Made by a program: the position numbers and the translations under genes. This document shows positions 1 to 6,405 of a DNA stretch of 14,038 nt, piece by piece. The stretch is from Smithella sp. GTDB taxonomy: Bacteria; Desulfobacterota; Syntrophia; Syntrophales; Smithellaceae. The stretch covers positions 1 to 14,038 of the forward strand of contig JAAZOZ010000403.1 in assembly GCA_012797505.1 (NCBI GenBank). The letters run 5' to 3'. Each line of letters begins with the position of its first letter. The stretch's first letter is position 1. Under the pieces are notes generated by a model. It ran no database searches. It was not told where the DNA came from and saw only the letters and a program-made list of their open reading frames with translations.

Positions 1-1084
1 GTGTCTGCCGCAAAACATTTTCCAGCTCCCGAACATTGCCGGGCCAGTCATAGCCCATGAGGGTTTCCATAGCCTCCGGGGAAACCCGCACATCGGGGTA
101 GCCCAGTTTTTTCAGCATCGTCTCAATCAGCAATGGAATGTCCGACCGGCGCTCCCGTAGAGGCGGAATGAGCAGACGCACGATGAAGCGATACAAAAGG
201 TCCAGACGGAACCGGCCTGCAGCAACTTCTTCATCAATATTTTTGTTGGCAGCCGCGACGACGCGCACCGCGACGTGTCGAACGTCATGACCGCCGATCC
301 GGCGGACCTCGCCGTCCTGCATGAACCGGAGGAGCTTGCTTTGCAGCGCCGTGGACATTTCCGTGATCTCATCGAGGAATATGGTGCCGCCCCCGGCGGA
401 TTCGATCAGCCCCACATGCTGATGGTCCGCTCCGGTAAAGGACCCTTTCTCGTAGCCGAAAAGCTCCGATTCAAGCAGGTTGTCGGGAATGGCGCCGCAA
501 TGCACCACGACAAAAGGCTTCTGGCGGCGAGAGGACATGGAATGCAGCGACCGGGCGGTCAATTCCTTGCCGGTGCCGCTTTCGCCCTCAATAAGCACGC
601 TGGCCGGCGAATCGGCGACGCGGGCAATCTGTTTGTAGAACTCCACCATCACGGGCGAAGAGCCGATCAGCTTGGCTTCTTCTGCGGCTTCCAGGGGCTC
701 ACTCGACCGGTGCTTTCGAAGCTCGCGCACCTCCAGCACTTTCTTTACCAGCGCGCGGCAGTCCTCCGGTGAAAAAGGTTTACTGATGTAATCCCACGCC
801 CCCAGACGGATTGCCTCCATGGTGGTTTCCAGAGAACCGTAAGCGGTCATCAGGATGACGGGCAGGTTCGGCCATTGTTTTTGTATTTCGTCCAAAAGCT
901 GCAGGCCGTCCATTCCGGGCATGCGAATGTCGGACATCAGCAAATCATAGTCGGCGAGGTTCTGCTTCAGGGCGGCCGACGCGGAGGTAAAGCTGCTGAC
1001 GTCATAACCGTCGCGCTGGAGCACTTCCTGGAGAAATTCACAGGCAACGGCATCGTCATCAATCACTATTATGCGGGCTTTCAT
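1..1084 (-). CDS. Sigma-54-dependent response regulator, NtrC/AtoC family (3' end outside window)
   Basis: Translating the minus strand from the ATG at 1084 gives 361 codons with no stop before the window edge. Residues 1-120 form a receiver domain: acidic pocket D9-D10-D11, phospho-acceptor D52 in SDIRMPGMDG, T80 and K102. A sigma-54 AAA+ domain follows: Walker A GESGTGKE (167-174), the sigma-54 contact loop GSFTGA (214-219; Ser replaces the commoner Ala), Walker B FLDE (D238, E239), and WPGNVRELEN near the edge. The C-terminal Fis-type DNA-binding domain must lie beyond position 1. By family, a phosphorylated form would activate sigma-54 RNA polymerase. No histidine kinase is visible here. 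The gene follows the hadB-like stop by 34 bp, so it may be co-transcribed with the dehydratase genes; a weak AGGTG ribosome site precedes the ATG. The domain assignment is secure; target genes are unknown. Confidence 0.95.
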   Translation of the reverse strand, partial: MKARIIVIDDDAVACEFLQEVLQRDGYDVSSFTSASAALKQNLADYDLLMSDIRMPGMDGLQLLDEIQKQWPNLPVILMTAYGSLETTMEAIRLGAWDYISKPFSPEDCRALVKKVLEVRELRKHRSSEPLEAAEEAKLIGSSPVMVEFYKQIARVADSPASVLIEGESGTGKELTARSLHSMSSRRQKPFVVVHCGAIPDNLLESELFGYEKGSFTGADHQHVGLIESAGGGTIFLDEITEMSTALQSKLLRFMQDGEVRRIGGHDVRHVAVRVVAAANKNIDEEVAAGRFRLDLLYRFIVRLLIPPLRERRSDIPLLIETMLKKLGYPDVRVSPEAMETLMGYDWPGNVRELENVLRQT

Positions 1085-1118
1085 AAAAACACCTGCGGCC
1101 ATTAATGAGGTTGAAGGA

Positions 1119-1568
1119 TCAGGGCAGGGCCGCCACGAAAAAACCTTTGAGCTTTCTGCTGCCCTGCGCATCCCGGGCCGTCAGCTCACAGCGGATTTTT
1201 TTCTCGCCGTCTTCTTCATATTTGTCCACGACTTTAGCGCTCACCGTAATCGTCGCCCGGTCTTTGGTGGTCTGATAATCGTTCAGATCGACCGGCTGGG
1301 TCATGCTGAGGAAATGCACGGAAAATTTTCTTAACCATCGATGGTCGATCCAGGAAGTGACGGCCTGGCCCGCGATCCCCATAATAAACATGCCCTGGGC
1401 AATGACCGTCTCCAGCCCTACCGCCTGGGCAAAGGTTTCATCGTGATGCAGGGGATTGAAATCACCGGAGGCGCCGGCATAGCGCACCAGATGCGTCCGC
1501 GTGATGGGGGCGGAGGTGTAAGGCGGCATGACGTCCCCGATTTGAATTTCGTCAAAAACCAGCGCCAT
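1119..1568 (-). CDS. MaoC-type (R)-hydratase, HadB-like catalytic subunit
   Basis: The product is 149 aa, a single hot-dog domain of the MaoC/hydratase-2 family. The hallmark motif YAGASGDFNPLHHDE is at residues 30-44, with the family's catalytic pair D36 and H41. Such enzymes reversibly hydrate trans-2-enoyl-CoA or -ACP to the (R)-3-hydroxyacyl form. The gene starts 5 bp after the stop of the HadA-like gene, with a GAGG ribosome site inside that gene's end, so the two are translationally coupled. The pairing resembles mycobacterial HadA-HadB: one catalytic hot-dog and one non-catalytic partner in a heterodimer. Whether the substrate is an acyl-ACP in synthesis or an acyl-CoA in beta-oxidation cannot be told from the sequence. 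An unusual polyketide or degradation role is also possible. Confidence 0.88.
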   Translation of the reverse strand: MALVFDEIQIGDVMPPYTSAPITRTHLVRYAGASGDFNPLHHDETFAQAVGLETVIAQGMFIMGIAGQAVTSWIDHRWLRKFSVHFLSMTQPVDLNDYQTTKDRATITVSAKVVDKYEEDGEKKIRCELTARDAQGSRKLKGFFVAALP

Positions 1569-1573
1569 GCCGT

Positions 1574-2050
1574 TCAGCCTCTTTCCATGAAGGTCGTGCG
1601 CGCCCTGATGACCAGCTCTCCGCGCTGATTGATCAAATCCGTTTCCAGAACGGTCACCTGCATATACCGGTTGGCCTGCTCTTTCTTTCCTCTTTCATAC
1701 ATGTCCACTACTTTCATTTTGCGGGTGATGACATCGCCCGCGCAGACCGGCGCAAAATACTCATACTCTTCCTTGGTATGCAGCAGCTTGCTCAAATCGG
1801 CCCCCACGGCTTTGATCGTGCCGAGAAGACCGCCGCCGGTCCAGAAGACATAGCTGGTGGAGAAAGTGGGAGGCGTGGGAATGTTTTCAAATCCGGCTTT
1901 TTTCGCGGCATCGACATCCCGGTAAAGAGGGTTGATCTGTTCCGTGTCGTCCTTCTGCTCGAGCGCCGCGACAAATTCCGCGATCTTGTTTTTTTCCACC
2001 CGGATGGAATAAACGGGAAACTCCATGCCGAGTTTTGACGGGTCGGCCAT
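1574..2050 (-). CDS. FAS1-like dehydratase (MaoC N-terminal type), HadA-like subunit
   Basis: The product is 158 aa and matches the layout of the stand-alone MaoC N-terminal/FAS1-type dehydratase domain: a hot-dog fold without the D-x4-H catalytic signature, with the family features PPTFS (residues 60-64) and a later YEYFAPVCAGD segment. Its expected role is the substrate-binding, non-catalytic half of a 3-hydroxyacyl thioester dehydratase with the adjacent HadB-like protein. The ATG at 2050 is preceded by a strong GGAGG site with 6 bp spacing. It is the first gene of the unit hadA-hadB-response regulator. I could not find a clear sigma-70 promoter upstream, only a short dyad at 2108-2122. 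Family assignment is good; the exact substrate is unknown. Confidence 0.85.
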   Translation of the reverse strand: MADPSKLGMEFPVYSIRVEKNKIAEFVAALEQKDDTEQINPLYRDVDAAKKAGFENIPTPPTFSTSYVFWTGGGLLGTIKAVGADLSKLLHTKEEYEYFAPVCAGDVITRKMKVVDMYERGKKEQANRYMQVTVLETDLINQRGELVIRARTTFMERG

Positions 2051-2107
2051 AGCAACCTCCGGAATATGGTCAAGAAATCATGAGAGTCCTATCACATTCA
2101 AAACGGA

Positions 2108-2122
2108 ATTTCACGTTGAAAT
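2108..2122. promoter_or_regulatory. Candidate operator: 15-bp dyad ATTTCACGTTGAAAT
   Basis: Perfect 6-bp arms (ATTTCA and TGAAAT) flank a 3-bp centre in the 207-bp divergent region between hadA and the small zinc-ribbon gene, 58 bp upstream of the hadA ATG. The size and symmetry suit a dimeric repressor or activator. No cognate regulator is visible and such a short dyad can arise by chance, so this is tentative. Confidence 0.22.
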
Positions 2123-2218
2123 GACCAAAAGAGCTGCCGGAATGGATTTATCGACGCCCATTGCCTCATCAATACATGTAACCCGAAAAAGAGCGTTCGA
2201 ACAACACTCGAAAGCCTC

Positions 2219-2248
2219 TTGACAAAAAGGATACGCCGCCTGTATTTT
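2219..2248 (+). promoter_or_regulatory. Sigma-70-type promoter for the small zinc-ribbon gene
   Basis: A perfect -35 box TTGACA lies at 2219-2224. Possible -10 boxes are TGTATT (2241-2246, 16-bp spacer) or TATTTT (2243-2248, 18-bp spacer), each 4 of 6 to consensus. Transcription would start near 2253-2255, only a few bases before the ATG at 2258, implying a leaderless or nearly leaderless mRNA. The position just ahead of a plus-strand gene supports the call. Confidence 0.5.
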
Positions 2249-2257
2249 TTGCGCGCC

Positions 2258-2539
2258 ATGAAAAATTGCGCTCACTGTCAAAAAGAAATTCCCGACGAAC
2301 GATGGATCGGCCGGCAGGCGCAGTGCCCCTTTTGCGGCCACGACCTGCGCGCATGCCTGAACTGCGTCTTTTATGAGCCGGGGGCCTTCCATGACTGCCG
2401 GGAAAGCCAGGCGGAGCGGGTCCTGGAGAAAAGCCGCTCCAATTTCTGCGACTACTTTCAATACAGGACCGGCGCGGAGAAACCGGGCAGGCGGCCGGCC
2501 GACGTTCAGGAAAAGCTGGCCGCCCTGTTCAAAAAATAA
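2258..2539 (+). CDS. Small eight-cysteine zinc-ribbon protein of unknown function
   Basis: The product is 93 aa. Eight cysteines lie at residues 4, 7, 23, 26, 33, 36, 47 and 64. The first four form a rubredoxin-like zinc ribbon (CAHC and CPFC). The other four (CLNC, C47 and C64 within the segment CVFYEPGAFHDCRES...FCDYF) could bind a second metal or a cluster. I recall similar short proteins with the CLNC...DCRE...NFCDYF pattern in Desulfobacterota, without a known function. The ATG at 2258 is preferred because the ribbon begins at once (MKNCAHC). An in-frame TTG at 2219 coincides with the -35 box and is less likely. No Shine-Dalgarno precedes the ATG. The gene is divergent from hadA and convergent with the CsgG-like gene. 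Confidence 0.8.
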   Translation: MKNCAHCQKEIPDERWIGRQAQCPFCGHDLRACLNCVFYEPGAFHDCRESQAERVLEKSRSNFCDYFQYRTGAEKPGRRPADVQEKLAALFKK

Positions 2540-2552
2540 TCGCCGGGCGGCC
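2518..2552. terminator. Candidate bidirectional terminator between convergent genes
   Basis: A perfect 8-bp GC-only inverted repeat, GGCCGCCC (2518-2525) and GGGCGGCC (2545-2552), has a 19-nt loop. It spans the stop codon of the zinc-ribbon gene and ends 5 bp before the stop of the convergent CsgG-like gene. Downstream T-runs are poor on both strands (GTCTGTTATTT on plus, GCTTTTCC on minus), so termination is inferred from position and stem strength. Confidence 0.38.
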
Positions 2553-2557
2553 GTCTG

Positions 2558-3808
2558 TTATTTCATCCCGGAGATCAGTTTTTCGGCCAGCTCCGGCATC
2601 CGGTCGAGCAGTTCGTCTTCGCGGCCGGCCGGACATTTGATCGAACCTGCGGCCAGCGTGCCCAGGGTTTCGATATCCATCCGTTTGGCCTGCAGGAGGC
2701 TGATGTTTCCCAGCACGGCCAGATTTCCCGTCACCGCCTCATTGGCCGCCAGCCATTTGCCGACCCGGACGGCCTGTTTTTCATCCACCAGACCGGAGCG
2801 CTGCAATTTATACTCCTCCAGGATTTTCGCCATGTTTTCCCGCTGGATGAGCACGTAGTCGCCAAAATGGCATAATTCTTCGCGCAGCGCCTCCGTCAGA
2901 ATCAATCCCGCAACCTTCATCGGCTCCGCGGCGTCAAAATCATAAACGATCAGACGGGGACCGCTCTTTTTGGGACTTTTGGGGTTGAGCGCCTGTTCCA
3001 GCTCCTTTTCAAACACTCTTTGCTGATCACCCGCGGCAAGGGCCCCGGGCTTCTTTGGAAGCGAAGAGGCCGGGGCCTTGTCTTTTGAAGCCTGCGCGGC
3101 CTGCGGTCCTTTTTCCAGGGGCTCCGATCCGGCGGCTGCCTTCTCCTCCGGAGGCGGCGGGACCGTCTTTTCGACCTGCTGAGATCCTTTCGCCGCGATT
3201 TTTCCTTTGCGGATGGCCGTTCTCATCAGATCGCCCTTGGCTTCCTGAAAGATCTGGCGGAATTGAATTTTTATAGCTTCGGCGCCCGCAAGCGTTTTTT
3301 TCTCTTTGTTCATCGCCCGCAGCATCGTGGACGGAACGTAACCTTCCGCGACAAACTCTTTTCCCGAATATAAATTCATCAACCGCGTGTCGAATTGGAG
3401 GTGGATGGTGAAACTGCGCTCGGAAACCAGCGCGTAGTCGGCATGGAGGGCGCGGCCCGCCTCACGGACCAGCCGGCAGTCATCGGCCAGCCACTCCCAG
3501 CCCGCCGGCTTTTGGGTCCCGAGAACAGCACGGATATCGCTCTCGCCGACCACCTCGTAAATGCCCTGCTGTTTCAGCCGTTCATCAATCGCCTGCTTTT
3601 GTTTCCGATCGAATTCTTCCGGCGAAACCGGCCAGAAGGCAGGACCTTTCGCGGATTTGAATTCCGTCGTCACCGCGACGACAAAGACCCGAAGCTTCGC
3701 CGTAGGAGGCGGCGGGGGCAGCGGTGAAATCCGGACCGCCGCGGACGCGGCGCCGCATAGAAAGAAAATCAGAACAACCGTCATCATCCAGGACTTCCAA
3801 GCGTTCAT
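2558..3808 (-). CDS. Secreted protein with two CsgG/TolB-like domains joined by a low-complexity linker
   Basis: The product is 416 aa from the ATG at 3808, chosen because a G-rich ribosome site lies 6-7 bp upstream; an ATG at 3814 and a GTG at 3826 are alternatives. Residues 1-24 form a signal peptide (charged start, hydrophobic core, ASA-A cleavage site) with no proper lipobox, so a periplasmic protein is expected. A first alpha/beta domain covers about 33-170. A linker rich in Pro, Ala, Lys and Glu covers about 195-280. The C-terminal part (about 283-416) resembles the CsgG family: RLIVYDF, YVLIQRENMAKIL, SGLVDEKQAVRVGKWL, AVTGNL, and IETL with SIKC. In characterised relatives this fold builds outer-membrane or periplasmic assemblies; its role here is unknown. 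It lies downstream of the FmdB-like gene, 59 bp away, and is probably in the same transcript. Confidence 0.75.
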   Translation of the reverse strand: MNAWKSWMMTVVLIFFLCGAASAAVRISPLPPPPPTAKLRVFVVAVTTEFKSAKGPAFWPVSPEEFDRKQKQAIDERLKQQGIYEVVGESDIRAVLGTQKPAGWEWLADDCRLVREAGRALHADYALVSERSFTIHLQFDTRLMNLYSGKEFVAEGYVPSTMLRAMNKEKKTLAGAEAIKIQFRQIFQEAKGDLMRTAIRKGKIAAKGSQQVEKTVPPPPEEKAAAGSEPLEKGPQAAQASKDKAPASSLPKKPGALAAGDQQRVFEKELEQALNPKSPKKSGPRLIVYDFDAAEPMKVAGLILTEALREELCHFGDYVLIQRENMAKILEEYKLQRSGLVDEKQAVRVGKWLAANEAVTGNLAVLGNISLLQAKRMDIETLGTLAAGSIKCPAGREDELLDRMPELAEKLISGMK

Positions 3809-3835
3809 GTTCATCCCCCCCTGCACGTTTCGGAT

Positions 3836-3871
3836 CTGAACGGGTTGTTGCCCAAGCCACAGCCCGTTCAG
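3836..3871. repeat. Perfect 9-bp inverted repeat over the fmdB-like stop codon
   Basis: CTGAACGGG (3836-3844) and CCCGTTCAG (3863-3871) are exact inverse complements around an 18-nt loop. The stem can extend inward by 3-4 pairs after one mismatch on the minus-strand RNA. It covers the stop codon of the FmdB-like gene and sits 28 bp before the start of the CsgG-like gene. No T-run follows, so it may be a processing or partial-termination hairpin rather than a full intrinsic terminator. Confidence 0.4.
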
Positions 3872-4359
3872 AGGTCATACAATGTTTCATCCTTGCGGGG
3901 TTTCCGGGCGGCGGACTTCCTGCCTCTCCTGTTTTCTCCGAACGGATCTTCCGCCGACAGAAGGTCCCCCATTTCCTCGTCGATTTTGTCGGGATCCTCG
4001 CCCGCCTCCAGACGCCGCAGGGCTTCCTGAAAACCGTCCCCCAGTTTCATCCCGGTGGCATCCGATAACTTGCGCATCAGGTTGGCCGCGGCGCGCGGGT
4101 CGTCCTCCCGGATGCCTTCGGCTTCCGCCGCGAGCTGCATCATGGCTTTTTCCATCTTGCCCTCATCCATGCCGCGCAGAGGATCCGCTTCTTCCCCGTC
4201 TTTGGCCTTTCCGGTGATGGCCGAAAAAAGGGACATTCGGCGCTCAAGCTTCACATTTTTACACCTGGGACAGGAGGGGATTTTGTCGGTATTGACCGAT
4301 CGGGAAAAGAAATTATAGATGGTGTTGCATTTCCGGCAATAAAATTCATAAATCGGCAT
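3868..4359 (-). CDS. FmdB-family zinc-ribbon protein with long acidic C-terminal extension
   Basis: The product is 163 aa. It starts MPIYEFYC, typical of the FmdB/CxxC regulatory family, with the zinc ribbon formed by C8, C11, C30 and C33. Usual FmdB proteins are about 60-110 aa. Here a charged, helix-rich extension follows: KMEKAMMQLAAEAEG, a RAAANLMRKLSDATGMKLGDG segment (broken here after 20 residues), EALRRLEAGEDPDKIDEEMGD, then a basic stretch and the end DETLYDL. I recall this longer form as common in Desulfobacterota, with no established function; FmdB itself was named from formamidase gene regulation. The start at 4359 has a GGGAG ribosome site and a well-placed promoter; an earlier in-frame GTG or ATG would fall inside or upstream of that promoter and is rejected. 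Confidence 0.85.
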   Translation of the reverse strand: MPIYEFYCRKCNTIYNFFSRSVNTDKIPSCPRCKNVKLERRMSLFSAITGKAKDGEEADPLRGMDEGKMEKAMMQLAAEAEGIREDDPRAAANLMRKLSDATGMKLGDGFQEALRRLEAGEDPDKIDEEMGDLLSAEDPFGENRRGRKSAARKPRKDETLYDL

Positions 4360-4386
4360 ATTTATAGCTCCCGGACGTTTGATGCT

Positions 4387-4415
4387 TTTATAAAACATTG
4401 TCCGCAAATATTCAA
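4387..4415 (-). promoter_or_regulatory. Sigma-70-type promoter for the fmdB-like gene
   Basis: On the minus strand, -35 TTGAAT (4415-4410) and -10 TATAAA (4392-4387) are separated by exactly 17 bp. They match 4 and 5 of 6 consensus bases. Transcription would start near 4380, giving a leader of about 20 nt that contains the GGGAG ribosome site before the ATG at 4359. This suggests the fmdB-like and CsgG-like genes can be transcribed independently of the patatin gene upstream. Confidence 0.65.
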
Positions 4416-4440
4416 CCGTTTCGGCGCCCCGAACCATCCC

Positions 4441-5316
4441 TCATTCTGAATGCCCGGCGGCGCGTTCCCGCAGATACCGGCTGCCGCAGTCCATGCCGGT
4501 GGAATAGGCGGCGCGCAGACGGGCTTCGTCCCGGGTGGTCCGGCCGACATCCAACTCCGCCGGTGGAGCGATTTCGGTCACCCGGACGCCCGGAGGAGGA
4601 CGGCGGACAAAACGCACGGCGGCGTTATAGACATCGGCGCGGCGGCGAAAGGATTTCATCAACCCGGGGTATTTCCGGTAATACCGGGCAAGCACCATGA
4701 GCGCAACCGGACTTTCCTTTTTTACGTAACCCACCGGCCGGGACCGGATAACGGTAATGTCGGTTGCCCCTCGCCGGTGCGCTTCGCGCGCCGGAATGGC
4801 ATCCACCACGCCGCCATCGGTCGCCTTCTCGCCTCCGACCTCCAGAACCTTGCGGTAAAGAACCGGAATAGCGCTGGAAACTTTGAGGAAATGCTCGAGC
4901 GTGTCCGGCCCGGGGCTCAGATACAGCGCCTTGCCGGTTTCCATGGAGGTGGCCACAATCCGATATTCCTTGTTGCAGCGGGAGAGTGTTTCAAAAAGAG
5001 CGGTCAGGTCCAGCCGGTCATGACGGATGGTCTGCTCCCACATCCAGTCCAGATCCATCAGGTGCCCGCCGCGAAGAAACCGCCAGGGGTTGATGAACCG
5101 GGGGGACAGGGAATAACGCAGGGTAACCGCCAGGTTGCGGTCGTACTGCCCCGCCAGATGTGAAGCCAGATGACAGGCGCCTGCGGACACACCGATATAC
5201 AAATCAAACGGATCGAACCCGGCGCTCGCGAATGCGCGCAGAACTCCCGCGGCAAAAATGCCGCGCATGCCCCCACCTTCCACCACCAGCGCTGATTTTC
5301 TTTTCGGTTCGCTCAT
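4441..5316 (-). CDS. Patatin-like phospholipase
   Basis: The product is 291 aa and carries the complete patatin signature: oxyanion-hole motif EGGGMRG (13-19), nucleophile elbow GVSAG with S44, and DGGVVD with catalytic D167. The layout resembles bacterial YjjU-type patatins of about 290-360 aa, which hydrolyse acyl esters of phospholipids with a Ser-Asp dyad. No signal peptide or membrane segment is seen, so a cytoplasmic or membrane-peripheral enzyme is expected. The ATG at 5316 is chosen because the family's first strand (KSALVVEGGG) follows within a few residues; an upstream in-frame TTG at 5340 is less likely. It follows the two-helix membrane-protein gene by 92 bp and may share its transcript. 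Substrate is unknown. Confidence 0.88.
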   Translation of the reverse strand: MSEPKRKSALVVEGGGMRGIFAAGVLRAFASAGFDPFDLYIGVSAGACHLASHLAGQYDRNLAVTLRYSLSPRFINPWRFLRGGHLMDLDWMWEQTIRHDRLDLTALFETLSRCNKEYRIVATSMETGKALYLSPGPDTLEHFLKVSSAIPVLYRKVLEVGGEKATDGGVVDAIPAREAHRRGATDITVIRSRPVGYVKKESPVALMVLARYYRKYPGLMKSFRRRADVYNAAVRFVRRPPPGVRVTEIAPPAELDVGRTTRDEARLRAAYSTGMDCGSRYLRERAAGHSE

Positions 5317-5408
5317 CACTGAAAAACGCCCTGTTGTCAAAACGTCGCAGCATCCGCGGGAACATTCGATCCGGAAGCGAAAAGTCCCGGCCGGTTCCCG
5401 TCACTTCA

Positions 5409-5912
5409 TTATTGTAGCTGTCCCTGCCTTTTCCGGGGTTTCAACCGGGGATACAGCAAGCCTTCCTGCGTCAGAACGACGACCGGCCATTCCACACCCC
5501 GAATAAAGACCAGTTGGACCGGGTAATTGCCTTCCCGGGGCTGCCAGTGCTCGGGCGTCACGAACTCCATCTCCCACAGAGGCCGGCCGTCCATGGAGAT
5601 CAGCCCCCGGCAGGACTCGTGAACGTTTGATTCGGCGTCCTTCCATGAATGGAAAGAGATTTCGACGGCGCCGGGCTGCTTCACGCCTTCGCGCAAACCT
5701 CGGACGGCGTTCGCGATATGCGGGGCGGTCTGCCGGACGGCAACCGCGAGAAGCCCGGCCGCCGGCGCAATCCCGAAAAACACCGGGTTGCGGGTAAAAG
5801 CGCCGGCCAGCGCAAGGGCCGCGGCCAGCAACATGAAACCGGGGCCCGCCAATTCCCACAGGGTGCCTGATCCGGCCCGGGTCAATTCGGCAATTTGTTC
5901 CTCCAGCGTCAT
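5409..5912 (-). CDS. Putative inner-membrane protein with two transmembrane helices, unknown function
   Basis: The product is 167 aa from the ATG at 5912; an in-frame TTG at 5948 would add 12 residues and cannot be excluded, and neither start has a strong ribosome site. Two hydrophobic segments are seen at about 22-39 (GPGFMLLAAALALAGAF) and 43-60 (PVFFGIAPAAGLLAVAV), separated by a short turn. A soluble C-terminal domain of about 100 residues follows, with a beta-rich pattern (SFHSWKDAE, RGLISMDGRPLWEMEFVTPE, VQLVFIRGVEWPVVVL). I do not recognise the family. The gene is divergent from tatA across 175 bp and lies upstream of the patatin gene on the same strand. The long uninterrupted frame with codon use like its neighbours supports a real gene. 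Confidence 0.65.
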   Translation of the reverse strand: MTLEEQIAELTRAGSGTLWELAGPGFMLLAAALALAGAFTRNPVFFGIAPAAGLLAVAVRQTAPHIANAVRGLREGVKQPGAVEISFHSWKDAESNVHESCRGLISMDGRPLWEMEFVTPEHWQPREGNYPVQLVFIRGVEWPVVVLTQEGLLYPRLKPRKRQGQLQ

Positions 5913-6029
5913 GGCGAAAGGATTACCGGATAGATCCCGCGGGGTCAAGATGCAAAATCATGACGCGACAAAATACAGGACGCCGTGGAAAACAAGCGCG
6001 GCTGAAATATCCGGCATTCATGAAAAATA

Positions 6030-6058
6030 TTGATAAAAAAAGGCAATCCATATATAAG
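6030..6058 (+). promoter_or_regulatory. Sigma-70-type promoter of the tatA-tatC-pbp operon
   Basis: -35 TTGATA (6030-6035) and -10 TATAAG (6053-6058) each match 5 of 6 consensus bases and are 17 bp apart. The expected start near 6065 leaves a leader of about 22 nt with the ribosome site AAAGGAG (6074-6080) 7 bp before the tatA ATG. It is the best-formed promoter in the window. Confidence 0.75.
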
Positions 6059-6087
6059 CCTGAATCAATGTTTAAAGGAGCCGTCCC

Positions 6088-6357
6088 ATGTTCGGTATTG
6101 GAGTACAGGAACTGATTATCATCGCGATTATCGCGCTATTGATCGTCGGGCCCAAAAAGCTGCCCGATCTGGCCAAGACGCTGGGCAAGGGCTTCCGGGA
6201 CTTCAAAAATGCCACGGAAGGCGTTACGGAGGACCTGAAAGACGCCTTGAAAGAAGACGATAAACCCAAACCCGATGACGGTCTGAAGGATTCCCTGCTG
6301 TCCAAAAAACCGGAGGCGGAAGAGGAAAAAAACAAAGCCCCCGGAAATGAAACCTGA
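6088..6357 (+). CDS. tatA: Twin-arginine translocase subunit TatA/TatB type
   Basis: The product is 89 aa with the TatA/B architecture: a very short N-terminus, one transmembrane helix (about 7-21, ELIIIAIIALLIVG), the hinge GPKK, an amphipathic helix (LPDLAKTLGKGFRDFKNATEG), and a charged disordered tail. TatA multimerises to form the pathway for folded proteins with twin-arginine signal peptides. The acidic residue at position 8 and the GP hinge are also seen in TatB, and no separate tatB is present before tatC. A single bifunctional TatA/B, or a second paralogue elsewhere, are both possible. The start is fixed by AAAGGAG 7 bp upstream. It is the first gene of the operon with tatC. Confidence 0.92.
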   Translation: MFGIGVQELIIIAIIALLIVGPKKLPDLAKTLGKGFRDFKNATEGVTEDLKDALKEDDKPKPDDGLKDSLLSKKPEAEEEKNKAPGNET

Positions 6358-6405
6358 ACTTCAACATCATTTCTGCGATTTCAAGCCCGGCACAACAGGC
6401 GCGTG

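Noticed and set aside
275..772. Plus-strand open frame within the response-regulator gene
   Set aside because: It is antisense to the AAA+ domain, whose minus-strand reading contains all expected motifs; the plus reading shows no known pattern.
2219..2257. TTG start for the zinc-ribbon gene adding 13 residues
   Set aside because: The TTG is the -35 box TTGACA, no ribosome site precedes it, and the added residues do not belong to the ribbon that begins at the ATG.
4420..4440. Small hairpin after the patatin stop as a terminator
   Set aside because: The stem has a bulge and no T-run follows on the minus strand; the evidence is too weak to annotate.
5317..5340. TTGACA at 5340 on the minus strand as a promoter or start for the patatin gene
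   Set aside because: No -10 box is found at a suitable distance before the ATG at 5316, and the TTG start would add a short unlikely extension.
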